Assembly: GCA_021776525.1 (NCBI GenBank)
Contig: JAJFFT010000003.1
Span: 18,323-82,322, forward strand
Length of the DNA: 64,000 nt
Direction of reading: 5' to 3'
DNA from: Robiginitomaculum sp.
GTDB lineage: Bacteria; Pseudomonadota; Alphaproteobacteria; Caulobacterales; Maricaulaceae
Both the position numbers and the translations under genes were made by a program. This document shows positions 45,459 to 54,419 of this stretch, one piece after another; position 1 is the stretch's first letter, and every line of letters begins with the position of its first letter. A model generated the notes under the pieces. The model was given only the letters and a program-made list of their open reading frames with translations, ran no database searches and was not told where the DNA came from.

Positions 45459-46021
45459 GACGCGCTGTCTTTGTCGGGCCGTGTCAGGCCGGGCAGGCCA
45501 TCAAGACTGGTTGCGTTGGTGTTAAAACGGTGCTCGGTCCAGGCCTCAAAGGGGCGAAAATCTACATTGCGGCGCAATTGATCGCGCTCGCCTTTGAACT
45601 CGAAAAACGGAACGCCCCAGCCGCAGGAATCCATCACATGGTCAATATTAATCACAATGATTGCCCGGGCGCGCTGGTAATCTGGAAAGCGTTTTAGAAG
45701 CTCGGCAAAGCGTGGATCGGTAAAGGGCACCGCCTCGCCACGTCCAAAAATACGAACAATATTGGCCTTGCCTTCGAAGGCACAGAACATCAGCGTGATG
45801 CGTCCGTTTTCCTGGCAATGGGCCTGAGTTTCAATGCCTGATCCACCAAGGTCCAGATAGGCCACGGTGTTGTTATCAATTACCGTCAGGCTGTCATAAC
45901 CCTTGGGCGATACATTCACATGACCATCGGCGCTGAGCGGTGCAGTGGCCACAAAAAATATTTTCTGTGCCTTGATGAAGGCAATCAGTTTGTCGTCAAG
46001 TTGATCATAGGTTTTGCCCAT
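45455..46021 (-). CDS. pyridoxamine 5'-phosphate oxidase family protein
   Basis: 188 residues with the split-barrel flavin fold: [40 protein letters not shown] and GNxT-like [20 protein letters not shown]. It resembles the general-stress/PNPOx-like oxidoreductases and not true PdxH. It is embedded between the homocysteine methyltransferase gene and the folate-binding MetH gene, with four-base overlap to the latter, so it is co-translated with methionine synthase. A role in flavin- or cobalamin-linked redox support is a guess from position only. Confidence 0.85.
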   Translation of the reverse strand: MGKTYDQLDDKLIAFIKAQKIFFVATAPLSADGHVNVSPKGYDSLTVIDNNTVAYLDLGGSGIETQAHCQENGRITLMFCAFEGKANIVRIFGRGEAVPFTDPRFAELLKRFPDYQRARAIIVINIDHVMDSCGWGVPFFEFKGERDQLRRNVDFRPFEAWTEHRFNTNATSLDGLPGLTRPDKDSAS

Positions 46022-46033
46022 AATGTAGTGTCC

Positions 46034-47104
46034 TCAAGCAATAAGTTCAAAAGGTTCAAGCCCGGAAAGGCGCATGGCAACAGGGCGGGCACTGACGGTC
46101 CGAGGCGCAACGTCGCGAACGGCATCCGCTATGGCCGAAATATGGTCTGGTGTGGTGCCGCAACAACCGCCGACAATATTCACCAGACCATCTCTGGCCC
46201 ATTCGCCAAGGTGGCCGGACGTGGTGTCCGGGGTCTCGTCATATTCACCAAAGGCATTCGGCAGACCCGCATTGGGATAGGCAATGATCAGGCAGTTCGC
46301 AGCGCGGGCCATATCGGCAACAAAGGGGCGCAGCTCGCTGGCCCCAAGGGCACAGTTTAGGCCCGCCGCCCAGGGCTTGGCATGGGCAATAGAATTCCAG
46401 AAGGCTTCGGTGGTCTGGCCAGTCAATGTGCGCCCGGAATTATCGGTAATGGTGCCGGAAAGGATCATCGGCACGGCCACGCCGGTTTTGGTGTTGACGT
46501 CCATACAGGCGGCAATGGCGGCCTTGGCGTTCAGCGTGTCAAACACCGTCTCAATGGCAAAAAAGTCCACATAATCGGCCATGGCGAAGGCTTGTTCGTA
46601 ATAACTGGCATAGACTTGATCAAAATCCACCTCGCGGTAACCCGGATCTTCGACCTTGGGGGACAAGGACAGGGTTTTGCTTAAGGGGCCAAGGGCACCC
46701 ATGACGCCGCGCGGGCGATCCGGTTGATTGGCTTCAAAGGCATCTGCGGCGGCGCGGGCCAGTTTGGCACCTTCATGGGCAATCTCGGCGGCGGCATCCT
46801 GCATACCGTAATCAGCCTGACTGATCGACGTGGCGTTAAAGGTATTGGTTTCAATCAGGTCGGCCCCGGCGGCCAGATAGTCATCATGGATGGTGCGAAT
46901 GGCGTCCGGGCGAGTGAGGTTCAGCAGATCATTATCGCCTTTCAAGGGGATCGGCCAATTGGTAAACCGCGTGCCATGAAACGCGCTTTCGCTGAGGCGT
47001 AGGGCCTGAATGGCAGTGCCCATGGCTCCATCTGTGACCAGAACATTGGTTTTGGCGCGTATTGTCAGTCGATCGCGGCGCTGTTGGCGAATGTCTGTGG
47101 TCAT
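46034..47104 (-). CDS. homocysteine S-methyltransferase module of methionine synthase
   Basis: 356 residues from ATG 47104. This is the N-terminal zinc TIM barrel of MetH encoded as a separate gene, a common arrangement in alphaproteobacteria. Motifs are [38 protein letters not shown] and the zinc cysteines in [15 protein letters not shown] and [14 protein letters not shown]. It transfers methyl from cobalamin to homocysteine together with the second MetH gene. The start overlaps the metF stop by four bases. Confidence 0.93.
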   Translation of the reverse strand: MTTDIRQQRRDRLTIRAKTNVLVTDGAMGTAIQALRLSESAFHGTRFTNWPIPLKGDNDLLNLTRPDAIRTIHDDYLAAGADLIETNTFNATSISQADYGMQDAAAEIAHEGAKLARAAADAFEANQPDRPRGVMGALGPLSKTLSLSPKVEDPGYREVDFDQVYASYYEQAFAMADYVDFFAIETVFDTLNAKAAIAACMDVNTKTGVAVPMILSGTITDNSGRTLTGQTTEAFWNSIAHAKPWAAGLNCALGASELRPFVADMARAANCLIIAYPNAGLPNAFGEYDETPDTTSGHLGEWARDGLVNIVGGCCGTTPDHISAIADAVRDVAPRTVSARPVAMRLSGLEPFELIA

Positions 47105-48021
47105 GATGATGCATCCGTCTTGGGGCGCAGGCCCAGCACCCGGCAAGTTGCATAGGCCAGATCAGCGCGGTTCAGTGTATAGAAGTGGAAAGACCGCAGG
47201 CCTTCTTGTTCCAGACGGGCGCAATAATTGGCCGCGATGCTGGCCGACAACAGACGTCTTGTCTGCTCGTCATCGTCCAGCCCGTCATGCATGTTGTGCA
47301 TCCATGTCGGGATGTCTGTGCCGCACATTTTGGCCATACGGGTTAAACCGGTAAAATTGGGTTGCAGCATAATGCCCGGAATGATCGGCAGATTGATCCC
47401 GGCGGCGCGCACCCGCTCGATATAAGCGATCAATGTGTCGGGGCTGAAACAAAATTGGGTAATGATGCGGTTGGCGCCAGCATCCACTTTGCGGCGTAAA
47501 TTGGCAATTTCAGCGGCCCAATCGGGTGATTCTGGGTGCATTTCTGGATAACCGGCAATCGAAATATCAAAGTCAGCGATTTTTTTAAGCCCGGTAATCA
47601 AGTCACTGGCATAGGCGTAACCACCTGGAAAGGCTTCGTAACGCGCAGCGGCGCCATCGGGCGGGTCGCCGCGCAAGGCGACAATATGGTTGATGCCGGC
47701 GTCACGATAGGCGCGGGCGACGTCGTCCACGTCGGCTTTGGTGGCGCTGACACAGGTCAAATGCGCGGCGACCTTCAGGCCGTTTCGCTTTGCCAGATCA
47801 ACCACGGTGCGGTGGGTCCGTTCGCGCGTGCTGCCACCGGCCCCATATGTGACCGAGACAAAAGCCGGCGATAAAGGCGACAGTTTTTGTACCGCTTGTT
47901 TGAGGCGAGTTTCAGCATTTTCAGTTTTTGGCGGAAAGAACTCGAACGAAACATCAATCTCACGGCTTCCGCCAAAACCGGAAAGCGATGCGCCGCCGGG
48001 CAGGGACGATCGTGTGCTCAT
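47101..48021 (-). CDS. metF: methylenetetrahydrofolate reductase MetF
   Basis: 306 residues. The flavin TIM barrel shows the family sequence VSFEFFPPKTENAETRLKQA, FVSVTYGAGGSTRERTHRTV, HLTCVSATKADVDDVARAYR and NHIVALRGDPPDG. It makes 5-methyl-tetrahydrofolate, the methyl donor for MetH, so it belongs functionally with the genes on both sides. It overlaps the upstream ArsR-methyltransferase gene and downstream metH module by four bases each. Confidence 0.96.
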   Translation of the reverse strand: MSTRSSLPGGASLSGFGGSREIDVSFEFFPPKTENAETRLKQAVQKLSPLSPAFVSVTYGAGGSTRERTHRTVVDLAKRNGLKVAAHLTCVSATKADVDDVARAYRDAGINHIVALRGDPPDGAAARYEAFPGGYAYASDLITGLKKIADFDISIAGYPEMHPESPDWAAEIANLRRKVDAGANRIITQFCFSPDTLIAYIERVRAAGINLPIIPGIMLQPNFTGLTRMAKMCGTDIPTWMHNMHDGLDDDEQTRRLLSASIAANYCARLEQEGLRSFHFYTLNRADLAYATCRVLGLRPKTDASS

Positions 48022-49022
48022 GAGGTGTGCTCCGGGGTAAGTTCTGGGGTAGGTTTAAGGTCAGTTTCAGTGCTCATGCGTTCGCCGGTCCATATCTTGA
48101 CAGTCAGGTGGTTAGCTTCTGCATCTTGAATATCCGGGCGCAAAGCCAGATGCGTAACATTATTCAGGCCTGCCTCACGCATCCAGTATTCCATCTCGGT
48201 ATCGGTAAAACCAAGGCGGCGGTGGGCATGTTGCTCGCGTAAAAATTCCAGCTGGTGCGGGGCAAAATCAACAATGGCGATCAGGCCGCCCGGGGCCGAT
48301 ACGCGAACGGCTTCGGATAATGCTGTTCTGGGTTCATCCAGATAATGCAGAACCTGATGAATGCAGATCAGATCAAAACGCCCATCTTCGAACGGCAGAT
48401 TATACAGGTCAGAATGACGTACCGAACAATGGCTTAGGCCCGCTTTTTCAAGATTAAGCCGCGCCAGGTTGAGCATTTCGTGAGACAGATCAATGCCCAA
48501 TGCACGCTCGGTCTGGTTTCCAAAAACCTCCAACATGCGCCCTGTGCCGGTACCAATGTCGAGCATGGATTTAAACTGACGTCCCCTTGCGGCTTCACAC
48601 AGAGCCGTTTCGACGCTGCCCTCGGATAAATGCAAAGAGCGAATTTGAGCCCAGTCCTTGGCGACTTCGGCAAAATAGGCATTGGCGGCATTGGTGCGGG
48701 CGTGTTTGACCGCATCAAGGCGTTCCAGATCGCGAGCCATGACACGGTCATCATCGCTCAGCAATGCAATGACGCTTTGGGCAATTTTTTGACCGCGGCC
48801 GTGATCCGCAAGGCGGTAAAATACCCAGGTGCCTTCGGGCAGGCGTTCAATAATCCCGGCACTGGCCAGTAATTTTATATGGCGGCTGACCCGTGGCTGG
48901 CTTTGCCCCAGAACATTGACCAGCTCGCTAACGGTCAGTTCGCCGCGTGCCAGCAGCGATAAAATGCGTAAACGCGTTGGTTCCCCAATCGCCCGCAATG
49001 CCGTGACCAGCTGTTCCATCAT
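48018..49022 (-). CDS. ArsR-type regulator fused to a SAM-methyltransferase-like domain (SahR type)
   Basis: 334 residues in two domains. Residues 1-90 are an ArsR winged helix (EPTRLRILSLLARGELTVSE, VLGQSQPRVSRHIKLLASAG); residues about 130-310 are a class I methyltransferase fold (MLDIGTGTGRMLEVFGNQ, ALGIDLSHEMLNLARLNLEK). This architecture matches SahR, the S-adenosylhomocysteine-responsive regulator of methionine-cycle genes in Proteobacteria. It is first in the metF-metH operon, which it presumably controls. A 20-base palindrome (49080-49099) upstream is the likely site. No Cys metal site is evident in the HTH part. Confidence 0.88.
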   Translation of the reverse strand: MMEQLVTALRAIGEPTRLRILSLLARGELTVSELVNVLGQSQPRVSRHIKLLASAGIIERLPEGTWVFYRLADHGRGQKIAQSVIALLSDDDRVMARDLERLDAVKHARTNAANAYFAEVAKDWAQIRSLHLSEGSVETALCEAARGRQFKSMLDIGTGTGRMLEVFGNQTERALGIDLSHEMLNLARLNLEKAGLSHCSVRHSDLYNLPFEDGRFDLICIHQVLHYLDEPRTALSEAVRVSAPGGLIAIVDFAPHQLEFLREQHAHRRLGFTDTEMEYWMREAGLNNVTHLALRPDIQDAEANHLTVKIWTGERMSTETDLKPTPELTPEHTS

Positions 49023-49079
49023 TATGTCCTGTGCGAATGCCCTGTTGGACCACCATAAGGCGAATATTCACTATGGCAA

Positions 49080-49099
49080 ATATAAAGATATATTTATAT
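49080..49099. promoter_or_regulatory. palindrome, likely operator of the methionine operon
   Basis: ATATAAA-GATATA-TTTATAT has perfect seven-base arms and is 58 bases upstream of the ArsR-fusion start. AT-rich symmetric elements of this size are typical of ArsR-family sites. The 49023-49303 gap shows no cobalamin or SAM riboswitch that I can recognise. Confidence 0.6.
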
Positions 49100-49303
49100 C
49101 ATTATTTAATTAAGATGCGTTGTTCACGAAAAAGCGATCACACCGGCCTTGCGAGGCGGCACGAACATACCCAAATTGCTTCACTCTGCGTTCATGCGCA
49201 TAGAACTAATGGTAATATGTAACTGTACCCGAGGCCTATAAAACGCCACATTGTATGGTTCATGTGTATTGAGTCGTGATCGTGCGGCTTTATGGAGAGT
49301 AAA

Positions 49304-50047
49304 ATGGAGCGAGCCTTGTTGCGTGTCTTTGTTCTGATTGGCGCAGTGTTTATGGCGACGGCTTGCAGCAGCAACAGTGCCGCGCGCCAGAATGACCCCC
49401 TCTATGGGTGGAATAAAGGCGTCTATGCGTTCAACAAAGCCGCGGATGATGTTGTCGTGGCACCTGCAGCGCGCGCCTATCGTACGGTCATACCCAAGCC
49501 GGGTCGCGATGGTGTGCGTAATATTCTCAACAATCTACGCAGCCCGGTAATTTTCGGTAATGAGCTGTTGCAGGGAAAATTTGGCCGGGCCGGTAAAACC
49601 CTGGCACGATTCGGGATTAACTCGACTGTTGGTCTGGCGGGCCTTTTTGATGTCGCCAAAAGAAATGGTATAGAACGCCATGTAGAAGACGCCGGACAGA
49701 CGCTGGCCGTCTGGGGCGTCGGCAGCGGGCCTTATCTGATGTTACCGATCCTGGGCCCATCAAACCTGCGCGACGCCACAGGCTTTGTGTTGGATATAGG
49801 CCTCGAGCCTATGACATATGCGCGCTTTAATGGACGCCGGGCTATCTTGGCTGGCCGCTTTGGCGTCAATGGTGTTTCGGTTCGCGAGGCTAATCTGGAT
49901 ACGGTGGAGACTCTGCGCGAGGTCAGTGTTGATGGATATGCCAGCCTGAAAAGCGCCTACGAGCAATTGCGGGCCAATGCTATTTCCGACGGTGAAGTCA
50001 ATATCGATGATTTGCCGGATTTCGATGATTTTGAGGATGAAGAGTGA
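49304..50047 (+). CDS. mlaA: MlaA/VacJ-family outer-membrane lipoprotein
   Basis: 247 residues from ATG 49304 (GGAG six bases upstream); the ATG at 49292 would precede the signal. The lipobox is VFMATAC. Family motifs are NDPLYGWNKGVYAFNKAADD, IPKPGRDGVRNILNNLRSPV and GVGSGPYLMLPILGPSNLRD. MlaA is the outer-membrane component that moves stray phospholipids to the Mla pathway. The C-terminus is unusually acidic. It overlaps mlaC by one base. Confidence 0.95.
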   Translation: MERALLRVFVLIGAVFMATACSSNSAARQNDPLYGWNKGVYAFNKAADDVVVAPAARAYRTVIPKPGRDGVRNILNNLRSPVIFGNELLQGKFGRAGKTLARFGINSTVGLAGLFDVAKRNGIERHVEDAGQTLAVWGVGSGPYLMLPILGPSNLRDATGFVLDIGLEPMTYARFNGRRAILAGRFGVNGVSVREANLDTVETLREVSVDGYASLKSAYEQLRANAISDGEVNIDDLPDFDDFEDEE

Positions 50048-50685
50048 TGCGTGTCGTTCAGAAAGTAATTATTGCAGCTTTTGCGGCTGTCGCGGTTTGG
50101 GCCACACCGGTTTTAGCTGCGCAACAAGACGAGGACTTTGTTCGGGTTAAAGCCAATGAAGCACTGGCCATTTTGGCTGATGACACGCTGGGGCAGAAGG
50201 CCAAGGCCGATCGGTTTCGCAGCTATGTCGACGAGGTCACAGATGTGCCGCGGGTGGCACGCTTTGTTTTGGGGAAATATGCGCGCGGTGCAGACCCCAA
50301 ACAATTGGCAACATTTACTGAGGTTTTTCGTCAGTATGCCAGCAGTGTTTATGAATCACAGTTGGGAAATTTTGGCGGCGAAACGCTTAAAGTGCTTGGC
50401 TCTAAGGACCGTAAACCGGGCGATTCAGTTGTTTCCAGTGTGATCAGCGGCGGACAGATTGAAGAGCCATTGACAGTCTATTGGCGTATCCGGACCCGCA
50501 ACGGACAACAGAAAGTTCTGGATGTTCAGGTGCTGGGCATATGGCTGGCTTTACAGCAACGTAATGAAATCACCTCGGTGATTGCTAATAATGGCGGCGA
50601 CATTGGTGCGGCGATCGCGGTGCTGAACAATAAAATTGCCAGTCAGGATTTTGATGCTCAAGAGGGCGCCAGCATCAGCAATTAA
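50047..50685 (+). CDS. mlaC: MlaC-family periplasmic phospholipid-binding protein (Ttg2D)
   Basis: 212 residues from ATG 50047, overlapping the mlaA stop (TGATG). The signal peptide (ViIAAFAAVAVWATPVLA) precedes the MlaC domain: KADRFRSYVDEVTDVPRVAR, FVLGKYARGADPKQLATFTE and VLDVQVLGIWLALQQRNEIT. It shuttles phospholipid across the periplasm between MlaA and the inner-membrane MlaFEDB complex, whose genes are not in this window. Confidence 0.94.
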   Translation: MRVVQKVIIAAFAAVAVWATPVLAAQQDEDFVRVKANEALAILADDTLGQKAKADRFRSYVDEVTDVPRVARFVLGKYARGADPKQLATFTEVFRQYASSVYESQLGNFGGETLKVLGSKDRKPGDSVVSSVISGGQIEEPLTVYWRIRTRNGQQKVLDVQVLGIWLALQQRNEITSVIANNGGDIGAAIAVLNNKIASQDFDAQEGASISN

Positions 50686-50761
50686 CGTCCGCCCCACTTT
50701 TCAATAGGCGTTTTTCACCATAGGGTCCGGTTTCTTTTGCCCGACCGAGTTTAAGCCCTTT

Positions 50762-52051
50762 ATGTTGAAACACCTCCCTGATCGATCCGGTGCGTCCCAA
50801 ACGCTAAGCGGTGACCAGCCTTTGCGCATCCTTCTGGCTGGATATCGTTCGCATCCGCATGTGGGCGGGCAAGGGGTCTATATTCACCATCTCAGCCGGG
50901 CTCTGAAAGATTTGGGGCACAGTGTTGATGTGGCATCTGGGCCGCCCTATCCGGACCTGGTTCCCGGCATCGGTCTGGTCAAACTGCCCTCGCTGGACCT
51001 GTTTGCCGAAGATAATGCGCTCTCGGCATTGCGGTCAAAACACTTTTCCTCATGGTCGGATGTCTCTGAGTGGCTGGCGCATAATTCCGGGGCTTTTGGT
51101 GAACCTTATGCCTTCGGGCGTCGTCTGCATCGTTTCATCGCCAATAATCCGGACCGTTATGATGTGGTGCACGACAACCAAACTCTGGCCCGGGCGCTTC
51201 TAAAAATCAACAAAACCGTGCCTGTGGTGACCACGTTGCACCATCCGATCAGCATCGACCTGAAACTGGCTTTGCAGTCTGAAAAACGATGGTGGATGCG
51301 GGTGCTGATCAAGCGGTGGCATAAATTTGTTCGTATGCAGGCCAAAGTGGCGCGCCAGCTAGATCCGATTTTGACGGTTTCCGAAGCTTCTAAACAAGCC
51401 GCCATGCGCGATTTTGGCGTACCGGCAGAGGCTTTTCACATCGTCCCCAATGGGGTCGATCAAGGTGTGTTCAAGCCCGATCCCGGCGTACAGCGTGATG
51501 AAAATATGATTGTCACCACAGCCAGCGCCGATACGCCTTTGAAGGGTTTGCCGGTCTTGATCAAGGCTTTTGCACTGATCGCTGATGATTATCCTTTGCT
51601 GCGCCTGACCGTGGTTGGGCGTTTGCGCAATGGCCCCACCAAAGATGCCATTGCCGCGGCAGGCCTCAGTGATCGCATCGCGTTTCGCGGAGGTATAACG
51701 CAAGGCGAAATTGCCCAGTTGTTCTGTCGGGCTGCCATCATGATCTCGCCATCTCTTTTTGAAGGTTTTGGCATGCCCGCTGCTGAGGCCATGGCCTGCG
51801 GTGCGCCGGTCATTGTCAGTACCGGCGGCGCGCTGCCCGAAGTGGCTGGTGATGCTGGCATTATCACGCCCAAAGGCGATGCCCCGGCGCTGGCCGCAGC
51901 CATTGCTCAATTGCTGGATAATCCTGAACAGCGCGACACGCTGGGCCGGGCCGCACTGGCCCGCGCCCGTGAAGTTTTTTCATGGCCGCGCCATGCGCAA
52001 GGTGCTGTGAGCCTTTATCGTCAGGCATTGGAAACCCATGCACACCATTGA
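50762..52051 (+). CDS. glycosyltransferase family 4 protein
   Basis: 429 residues. GT-B fold: the N-terminal acceptor domain (LRILLAGYRSHPHVGGQGVY, HHLSRALKDLGHSVDVA) and the C-terminal nucleotide-sugar domain with ITQGEIAQLFCRAAIMISPS then EGFGMPAAEAMACGAPVIVS, the E-x7-E motif of retaining GT4 enzymes. It probably adds a sugar to a lipid- or polyprenyl-linked acceptor on the cytoplasmic face. It overlaps the next methyltransferase gene by 14 bases, forming a three-gene unit with the toroid protein. Confidence 0.93.
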   Translation: MLKHLPDRSGASQTLSGDQPLRILLAGYRSHPHVGGQGVYIHHLSRALKDLGHSVDVASGPPYPDLVPGIGLVKLPSLDLFAEDNALSALRSKHFSSWSDVSEWLAHNSGAFGEPYAFGRRLHRFIANNPDRYDVVHDNQTLARALLKINKTVPVVTTLHHPISIDLKLALQSEKRWWMRVLIKRWHKFVRMQAKVARQLDPILTVSEASKQAAMRDFGVPAEAFHIVPNGVDQGVFKPDPGVQRDENMIVTTASADTPLKGLPVLIKAFALIADDYPLLRLTVVGRLRNGPTKDAIAAAGLSDRIAFRGGITQGEIAQLFCRAAIMISPSLFEGFGMPAAEAMACGAPVIVSTGGALPEVAGDAGIITPKGDAPALAAAIAQLLDNPEQRDTLGRAALARAREVFSWPRHAQGAVSLYRQALETHAHH

Positions 52052-52769
52052 TTTTGACCGCCTGAGCCTGCGCGACGGGTTGAGCGTGCTGGATATTGGC
52101 TGCGGACAGGGCCGCCATATGCACGGGCTTTATTATGCGGCCGACATGACCTGTCTTGGCATGGATTTATCTCACGAGGATTTGCTGATCACCCGCAAGG
52201 GCTTTGATGCTTACCCAGATTTTTCGGGAGAACGTGGGCAAAGCTATGGGCTGGCCTGCACCGACGCTCTGCATTTGCCTTTGGCTGAGAACAGTCTGGA
52301 CCGGGTGATTTGTTCCGAGGTTTTGGAGCACCTGCCGGATTACAAAACGGCGCTTTCAGAAATAAAGCGGGTAACGAAGCCGGGCGGCCTTTTTGCGATG
52401 AGTGTGCCACGCGCCTGGCCGGAACGGATTTGCTGGAACCTTAGCGAGGCATATCACAATACGCCGGGCGGGCATGTGCGTATTTTTGATGCCAAAACGC
52501 TACGCCAGGATATTGAAAATGCAGGCTTTCGGTATTTAGGCAAGCATTATGCCCATGGTCTGCATTCGCCGTATTGGTGGCTCAAATGCCTTTTATGGCG
52601 CCGCCGCGATGACCACCCGATCATTCTCGCCTATAAACGGTTTCTGGAATGGGACATTCTGGCACGGCCAATGTTTACGCGAGCTCTTGAAGCTTTGGCT
52701 GCGCCGGTCATGGGGAAGTCTGTGGTCATGTATTTTGAGCGCGAGGGTGATAATGCCACAGGAACCTAA
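52038..52769 (+). CDS. class I SAM-dependent methyltransferase in the glycosyltransferase cluster
   Basis: 243 residues. Motif I is LSVLDIGCGQGRHMHGLYYA, post-I is CLGMDLSHEDLLITRKGF, motif IV region is DRVICSEVLEHLPDYKTALS and then IKRVTKPGGLFAMSVPRAWP. This is a Methyltransf_11-like small-molecule or lipid/sugar methyltransferase. Substrate unknown; overlap with both neighbours (14 and 17 bases) implies a shared pathway with the GT4 and toroid proteins. Confidence 0.9.
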   Translation: MHTIDFDRLSLRDGLSVLDIGCGQGRHMHGLYYAADMTCLGMDLSHEDLLITRKGFDAYPDFSGERGQSYGLACTDALHLPLAENSLDRVICSEVLEHLPDYKTALSEIKRVTKPGGLFAMSVPRAWPERICWNLSEAYHNTPGGHVRIFDAKTLRQDIENAGFRYLGKHYAHGLHSPYWWLKCLLWRRRDDHPIILAYKRFLEWDILARPMFTRALEALAAPVMGKSVVMYFEREGDNATGT

Positions 52770-53835
52770 ACCAACCATCGCCCACTGCGCCGACTGGATT
52801 TTGCGCCTGCAAAAGAGCGATGGCTCTATTCCATGGCTGCAAAGCGGTGTTTTTGACGCCTGGAACCACACGGAATCGGCTATGGCGCTTGGCGTTGCCG
52901 GGCATGCAGATGCGGCGCGGGCGGCGTTCGACCATTTATGCGTTATCCAGCGTGCCGACGGCGCTTTGCCGGGGCAATGCGGGGCCTCTGTGCCGATGGA
53001 TGCCCATAACCGGCATTTGCTGGCCGCCAAGGCCAAGCCATTGGTGGATACAAATTTTACCGGCTATTGCGCGCTTGGGGTCTGGCATCTTTATGTGCTC
53101 AGCCGCGATCTGCGTGATCTTGAGCGTTATGCGCCGCTGGTGGATGCGGCCATGGAATTTGTTCTGGCACACCAGTCAGCGCATGGCGAAATTGCCTGGC
53201 GCGCCCGTGAAGATCATGAGGTGCTCGAAGATGTTGATGCGCTGCGTACCGGCAATTGCTCTTTATACAAGAGCCTCGAAGCGGCGATTTTAATACGTCA
53301 GGCCTTGGGCCGGCCGGCAACTGATCTGATCACAGCCCGCCAGCGCATCGGTGTGGCCTTGCTCACCCGGCCAGAGCGTTTCGACCGTAGCTGGCCGTCA
53401 AAGCAGAACTTTGCCATGGATTGGTATTACCCGGTCTTGTGCGGCCTCCTTGAAGGTGAAGAAGCCAGAGCGCATTTGCTGGCCCGCCGTCATGAATTTA
53501 TTGATGATGGATTGGGGTGCCGGTGTGTCACAGAACAACCCTGGACCACGGTGGCCGAAACCTGTGAATTGACCATGGCCTTGATTGCCATTGGCGAAGA
53601 TGTACGGGCAAAAACCCTGCTCGGCTGGTGCGCGCCGCTACGTGATGATCGCGGCGGGTATAGCATGGGGTGGCAATCTGAAGAGCAGATCAACTGGCCA
53701 GATGAACGCCCGTCATGGACGGCGGCGGCCATGGTGCTGGCGTTGGATGCCGTGCACCAGATCACGCCGGCAAACCGGGTGTTGTGTGGTGTTATCCAAG
53801 ACGACGCAATAACGCCAATGACTGCACAAGGCTGA
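52753..53835 (+). CDS. alpha/alpha-toroid (squalene-cyclase/prenyltransferase-like repeat) protein
   Basis: 360 residues from ATG 52753; the larger frame upstream lies inside the methyltransferase gene. The protein is made of helical pairs with QW-like repeat ends, for example LQKSDGSIPWLQ, IQRADGALPGQC and HQSAHGEIAWRA, as in squalene-cyclase and prenyltransferase toroids. The DxDD cyclase motif is not evident, so catalysis of polyene cyclisation is doubtful; a binding or lyase-like role is possible. Nine or so cysteines are spread along it. The 3' end overlaps the convergent methyltransferase by 44 bases. Confidence 0.75.
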   Translation: MPQEPKPTIAHCADWILRLQKSDGSIPWLQSGVFDAWNHTESAMALGVAGHADAARAAFDHLCVIQRADGALPGQCGASVPMDAHNRHLLAAKAKPLVDTNFTGYCALGVWHLYVLSRDLRDLERYAPLVDAAMEFVLAHQSAHGEIAWRAREDHEVLEDVDALRTGNCSLYKSLEAAILIRQALGRPATDLITARQRIGVALLTRPERFDRSWPSKQNFAMDWYYPVLCGLLEGEEARAHLLARRHEFIDDGLGCRCVTEQPWTTVAETCELTMALIAIGEDVRAKTLLGWCAPLRDDRGGYSMGWQSEEQINWPDERPSWTAAAMVLALDAVHQITPANRVLCGVIQDDAITPMTAQG

Positions 53836-54403
53836 CCAGTTCAAACAGCCCCGAATCCAACGCTTTGCGGTAAACCTCAAAAGGCGGGCGACCGCCGTCT
53901 TTGGGATCGGGGAACACGTCATGAATGGCCAAAATGCCGCCGGGCAGCACCTTTGTGGCCCAGCCGCGATAATCGCCAAGGGCGGCTTTCATCGTATGGC
54001 CACCATCAATGAAGACCATGCCCAGCGGTGTTGTCCAATGACGGGAAATAATGTCCGAGTGCCCGACCAATGCCACGACACAGTCTTCCAATTTTGCTTT
54101 GGCCATGGTCCGGCGAAAATGAGGCAGAGTATCCATGGCATTGACCGTATCATCCCAGAATTGCGGGTCATGCCATTCCCATCCGGGTTGGTTCTCTTCT
54201 GATCCCCTATGGTGATCCAAAGCATATACAACGGTATTGGCCTGGCGCGCAGCCGGACCAAGATAGGCCGTCGAGCGCCCACAATAGGAGCCAATTTCAA
54301 GGATCGGACCCAGTGCACCGCATTGGCACGCCGCCTCGGCCAGAGCCTGACCTTCTTCGGGGCTTAAAAACCCGGTAATGGATTGTGGGTCGATGGCGCT
54401 CAT
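53792..54403 (-). CDS. class I SAM-dependent methyltransferase (Methyltransf_24-like)
   Basis: 203 residues. Motif I PILEIGSYCGRSTAYLGPAA, motif II VVYALDHHRGSEEN, and the FIDGGHTMKAALGDYRGW region with a following LPGGILAIHDVFPDP mark the O-methyltransferase/Methyltransf_24 group. Substrate unknown. It is encoded opposite to the GT4/methyltransferase/toroid unit, with which it shares 44 coding bases, and 16 bases downstream of a lipoprotein gene. Confidence 0.88.
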   Translation of the reverse strand: MSAIDPQSITGFLSPEEGQALAEAACQCGALGPILEIGSYCGRSTAYLGPAARQANTVVYALDHHRGSEENQPGWEWHDPQFWDDTVNAMDTLPHFRRTMAKAKLEDCVVALVGHSDIISRHWTTPLGMVFIDGGHTMKAALGDYRGWATKVLPGGILAIHDVFPDPKDGGRPPFEVYRKALDSGLFELVSLVQSLALLRRLG

Positions 54404-54419
54404 CTGTCTGGCCGCTTGG

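Noticed and set aside
49023..49303. Looked for a SAM, SAH or cobalamin riboswitch upstream of the methionine operon.
   Set aside because: No recognisable core motifs; only the palindrome at 49080 stands out.
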